A stretch of 64,000 bases of DNA from JBGTIS01 sp041745535 (GTDB lineage Bacteria; Bacteroidota; Bacteroidia; Cytophagales; Cyclobacteriaceae): the NCBI GenBank assembly GCA_041745535.1, contig JBGTIS010000073.1, positions 1 to 64,000 on the forward strand, written 5' to 3'. The notes under the pieces are model-generated. The model saw only the letters and a list, made by a program, of their open reading frames with translations. It was not told the DNA's origin and did not search any database. Position numbers and translations under genes: made by a program. Shown piece after piece: positions 61,754 through 64,000 of this stretch (the first letter of the stretch is position 1; every line of letters starts with the position of its first letter).

Positions 61754-63235
61754 ATGATCGAAACTTTAAATTCCATAATTAAGCTAAAGACGCTGGTAGG
61801 TACAAACATAGCCTTGAAACTGTTACGCTCCCGGAATCTACCATTAATCATTACTTTTTTGTATAAAGAGTTTAAAGTAAGGGAGCAAATAACCATCCCT
61901 TACCAGCATCTTATACAGAAATTAGGTGATTTTTTAGAAGAGGTTGAATACAACGATGAGGATGAGGAACCAGAACTTGAGAAACTAATCTCGGATTTTG
62001 ATGAGAAAGCCAAACTATACATCGACCAATGGATTGATGCTTATTACCTTAGGAATGTGATGGATGATACCACCAAAGAACCCTTAGTTTTGCTTTCTAA
62101 ACATATTGAAAAGGTGTTTCAAGTATTTGAACTGCTTAAAGAAAAGGAGTTTGTAGGTACTGAGTCAAAACTTAAGGATATTTTCCACAAGCTAAGAGAC
62201 ATCGTTGAAAATGCCAATCCCGATAAGGAAAAACGATTGGCTGAATTAGAGAAACGCAAACAAGCCGTAGAAGAAGAAATCAGAAGGATAAAAATGGATG
62301 GGTATGTGAGTACCTATGAGGATTATCAGGTTAAATCCCGTTTTGAAGACGTAAACCGCCTGGCAAATGAACTGATTGGCGACTTTAAAGAAGTTGAGGA
62401 TAATTTTAAAGAGATCACCCGGAGGATTTATGAACGCCAGCAGCAAACTGATTTGACCAAAGGAAAACTTTTAGCAGAGACCTTCGATGCTTTATATGAA
62501 TTGAAAAATACTAACCAGGGAAAAAGTTTTTATGCTTTTTGGCAATTTATGCTGGATGATGCCAGTCAGGAGGAGTTTCAGAAACTGACCAGGGAATTGT
62601 ATCAGGTATTGGAAGACAGAGGGATTGAGATTTCTTCCCGATCAATCCGCAAACTTAAAACGCTGCTTCATTTGGCCGCCCGGAAAGTGCTGGATAAAAA
62701 TGGTATTCTGGCCGATAAGCTGAGCCGAGAAATTATTGCTAAAGATCAATTAGAGTCGAGAAAAACAAGAGAGTTGATGGCTGGTATTCGTAAGCTGGCG
62801 ATACAACGTATTCAAAAACCATCGGATAGAGAAGTCTATTTGGAATTAGAAGGTACTCCCAATTTACACCTTCCATTAGAAAGGAAATTGGGTGAAAAAC
62901 CCGAAATAAACACTTTTTCAGCTAGTGCCCAACAAGCCATGCTTGATTTGGAAGATTTGGAAGAACTCTCTAAAATATACAGCGCCGATCTGATTGATAA
63001 GCAAATTTTGCTGGCGAACATTCAGGATTTACTTCGAGAAAGATCGCAGGTATCTTTACAAGAAATAATAGAAGTTAAGCAAATAACAAAAGGGCTGGCA
63101 GAATTACTGGCATATATTACCCTGGTTAACACTTCTAATAAGTTTTTTGTGAATGAAAATATAAAAGAAGCTGTTCTTTTCGATGCAGACTCAGCAAAAT
63201 ATTTGGAAGTCCCCCAAATTATTTTTACAAAATAA
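61754..63235 (+). CDS. jetA: Wadjet defence protein JetA (MksF/kleisin-like, DUF3375)
   Basis: A 493-residue helical, coiled-coil-rich protein of the DUF3375 family, the JetA/MksF-like subunit of the Wadjet anti-plasmid condensin. It begins LNSIIKLKTLVGTNIALKLL and contains long Glu/Lys helices (for example residues about 165-230), FYAFWQFMLDDASQEEF (about 255-272), and a late C-terminal region. In known Wadjet systems JetA bridges the JetC ATPase heads, as a kleisin. jetB begins seven bases after its stop, and jetC follows, so the operon order jetA-jetB-jetC is as in type I Wadjet. Confidence 0.9.
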   Translation: MIETLNSIIKLKTLVGTNIALKLLRSRNLPLIITFLYKEFKVREQITIPYQHLIQKLGDFLEEVEYNDEDEEPELEKLISDFDEKAKLYIDQWIDAYYLRNVMDDTTKEPLVLLSKHIEKVFQVFELLKEKEFVGTESKLKDIFHKLRDIVENANPDKEKRLAELEKRKQAVEEEIRRIKMDGYVSTYEDYQVKSRFEDVNRLANELIGDFKEVEDNFKEITRRIYERQQQTDLTKGKLLAETFDALYELKNTNQGKSFYAFWQFMLDDASQEEFQKLTRELYQVLEDRGIEISSRSIRKLKTLLHLAARKVLDKNGILADKLSREIIAKDQLESRKTRELMAGIRKLAIQRIQKPSDREVYLELEGTPNLHLPLERKLGEKPEINTFSASAQQAMLDLEDLEELSKIYSADLIDKQILLANIQDLLRERSQVSLQEIIEVKQITKGLAELLAYITLVNTSNKFFVNENIKEAVLFDADSAKYLEVPQIIFTK

Positions 63236-63241
63236 TCTTCT

Positions 63242-63832
63242 ATGGAATATCAAAACCCACATATAGCCCCCTATGCGAAATCAGCCGTCAAACTATTGCA
63301 AGGCCCCGTTTTCGAGGATGAATCGGATGTATGGAATGAAATGCTGCAGTACCAGGTTGAATTAACCAAATATTTTGAAAAAATAGCCATTGAGCCCATT
63401 ATTGACAAAAGAGATGGCTATGCCTATCTGAAACAAATGGAATTAGATGATACCGGGAGTACCATAGGTTTGATCAGGAGAATGCCATTGACTTACGAAT
63501 TAACTTTAATTTGCGTATTGCTAAGAGAATGGCTGCAGGAATTTGAATCAGATGATGTAGAAACCACCCAACTGTACATTACACCAAAGCAATTCAGAGA
63601 CCGATTAGAAATGTTTTTCAAAGAGAAGGCTAATGAACTAAAATTTATAAAAGAACTTAACAGGCATTTGGAGGCCTGCGTAAAAATGGGCTTTCTAAAG
63701 TTGGTGCGCAAAGAACCAACTAATCCTGATGAAGATCGATATGAGGTAAAACGCATCATCAAAGCCAGAGTTACCAATGAAGAACTGGCCCGATTTAAAC
63801 AGCTTTTAGAAGATGAACTTAAGTCTGTTTAG
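63242..63832 (+). CDS. jetB: Wadjet defence protein JetB (MukE/MksE-like, DUF4194)
   Basis: A 196-residue DUF4194 protein, the MukE/MksE-like subunit that binds the kleisin. Family pattern: early AVKLLQGPVFEDESDVWNEML (in part), an IEPIIDKRDGYAYLKQM segment (about 52-68), LIRRMPLTYELTLICVLLREWL, and a winged-helix-like EACVKMGFLKLVRKEPTNPDEDRYEVKRIIK (in parts). Its last 20 bases overlap the jetC start. Together with jetA it marks the cluster as Wadjet. Confidence 0.9.
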   Translation: MEYQNPHIAPYAKSAVKLLQGPVFEDESDVWNEMLQYQVELTKYFEKIAIEPIIDKRDGYAYLKQMELDDTGSTIGLIRRMPLTYELTLICVLLREWLQEFESDDVETTQLYITPKQFRDRLEMFFKEKANELKFIKELNRHLEACVKMGFLKLVRKEPTNPDEDRYEVKRIIKARVTNEELARFKQLLEDELKSV

Positions 63833-64000
63833 CACCAAGTCAAGTGAATCTGGTTTCAGGCTGCATACCTACGAGGTATGGAACTGGGGAACCTTTGACC
63901 ATCAGGTGTGGACTGTACACCCGGATGGAGAAACTTCATTGTTAACAGGCGCTAACGCATCTGGAAAAACAACCTTGGTCGATGGTCTGCTTACACTGCT
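63813..64000 (+). CDS. jetC: Wadjet ATPase JetC (MukB/SMC-like), partial at window end
   Basis: The frame from ATG 63813 gives 62 codons before the window ends. They include the SMC-like N-terminal FRLHTYEVWNWGTFDHQ and the Walker A motif LLTGANASGKTTLVDGL, so this is the ATPase head of the MukB-like motor JetC. It overlaps the end of jetB by 20 bases, supporting translational coupling. The rest of jetC and jetD (the toprim-type DUF2220 nuclease) should lie to the right. No N-terminus alternative was found. Confidence 0.9.
   Translation, partial: MNLSLFSTKSSESGFRLHTYEVWNWGTFDHQVWTVHPDGETSLLTGANASGKTTLVDGLLTL

Overview
The window is a 64 kb chromosomal segment from a member of the Bacteroidota, most likely a Cytophagales-type (gliding or marine) bacterium. 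Support for this: a type IX secretion (T9SS) type B sorting domain on a 1784-residue surface protein beside a PorP/SprF-family gene and a PorE-like OmpA protein; a SusC-like TonB receptor with an N-terminal carboxypeptidase-regulatory domain; many SPII lipoproteins; weak or absent ribosome binding sites with several TTG/GTG starts; and -7 boxes of the Bacteroidota form TAnnTTTG. These are family-level inferences; the species cannot be read from the sequence.

Layout. 1-8.6 kb: a partial secreted protein, a run of exported enzymes (GH29 fucosidase, exported Nif3-like protein, 3-keto-disaccharide hydrolase-type lipoprotein), a metallophosphoesterase, a YwqG-like protein, a CREST/ceramidase-like membrane protein and tryptophan 2,3-dioxygenase. 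8.6-16 kb: small lipoproteins and an oxidative pentose-phosphate operon transcribed leftward (rpiB, gnd, zwf, a lipoprotein gene, pgl), preceded by an exported lactonase-type beta-propeller lipoprotein. 16.1-21 kb: an accessory island directly downstream of tRNA-Arg(UCU), holding two unknown genes, an excisionase-like HTH gene with nested palindromes at its start, a decayed ISL3 transposase, and a zinc-ribbon GTPase gene split by an IS5-family element with near-perfect 9-bp target duplications. 21-34 kb: a propeller lipoprotein, a universal stress protein, the large T9SS cargo diverging from porP/sprF, an M48 protease and the PorE-like protein. 34-45 kb: a GHMP kinase plus UTP-glucose-1-phosphate uridylyltransferase pair, a redoxin, a phosphopantetheinyl transferase, RluA, a quinone oxidoreductase, OmpH/Skp, a probable metal-related TonB receptor with a His-rich small membrane protein, and a two-DTG aspartic protease with PDZ. 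45-61.5 kb: a VWA/MoxR pair, AlbA_2, PIN-PhoH, PRC-barrel, L19, a fasciclin lipoprotein, scpA, the dxs-dtd-mazG operon, an exported isoaspartyl peptidase and a LYS1-like dehydrogenase. 61.7-64 kb: the start of a type I Wadjet defence operon (jetA, jetB and the beginning of jetC), cut by the window end.

The most notable items are the disrupted GTPase, whose reading frame is restored when the IS and one target duplication are removed in silico and three homopolymer slips are corrected; the Wadjet operon; the palindromes upstream of the island HTH gene; the candidate UDP-sugar salvage pair; and the structured leaders of the His-rich protein/TonB receptor locus. No CRISPR array, rRNA or replication origin was seen. 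Roles are inferred from recognised family motifs; no database search was run.
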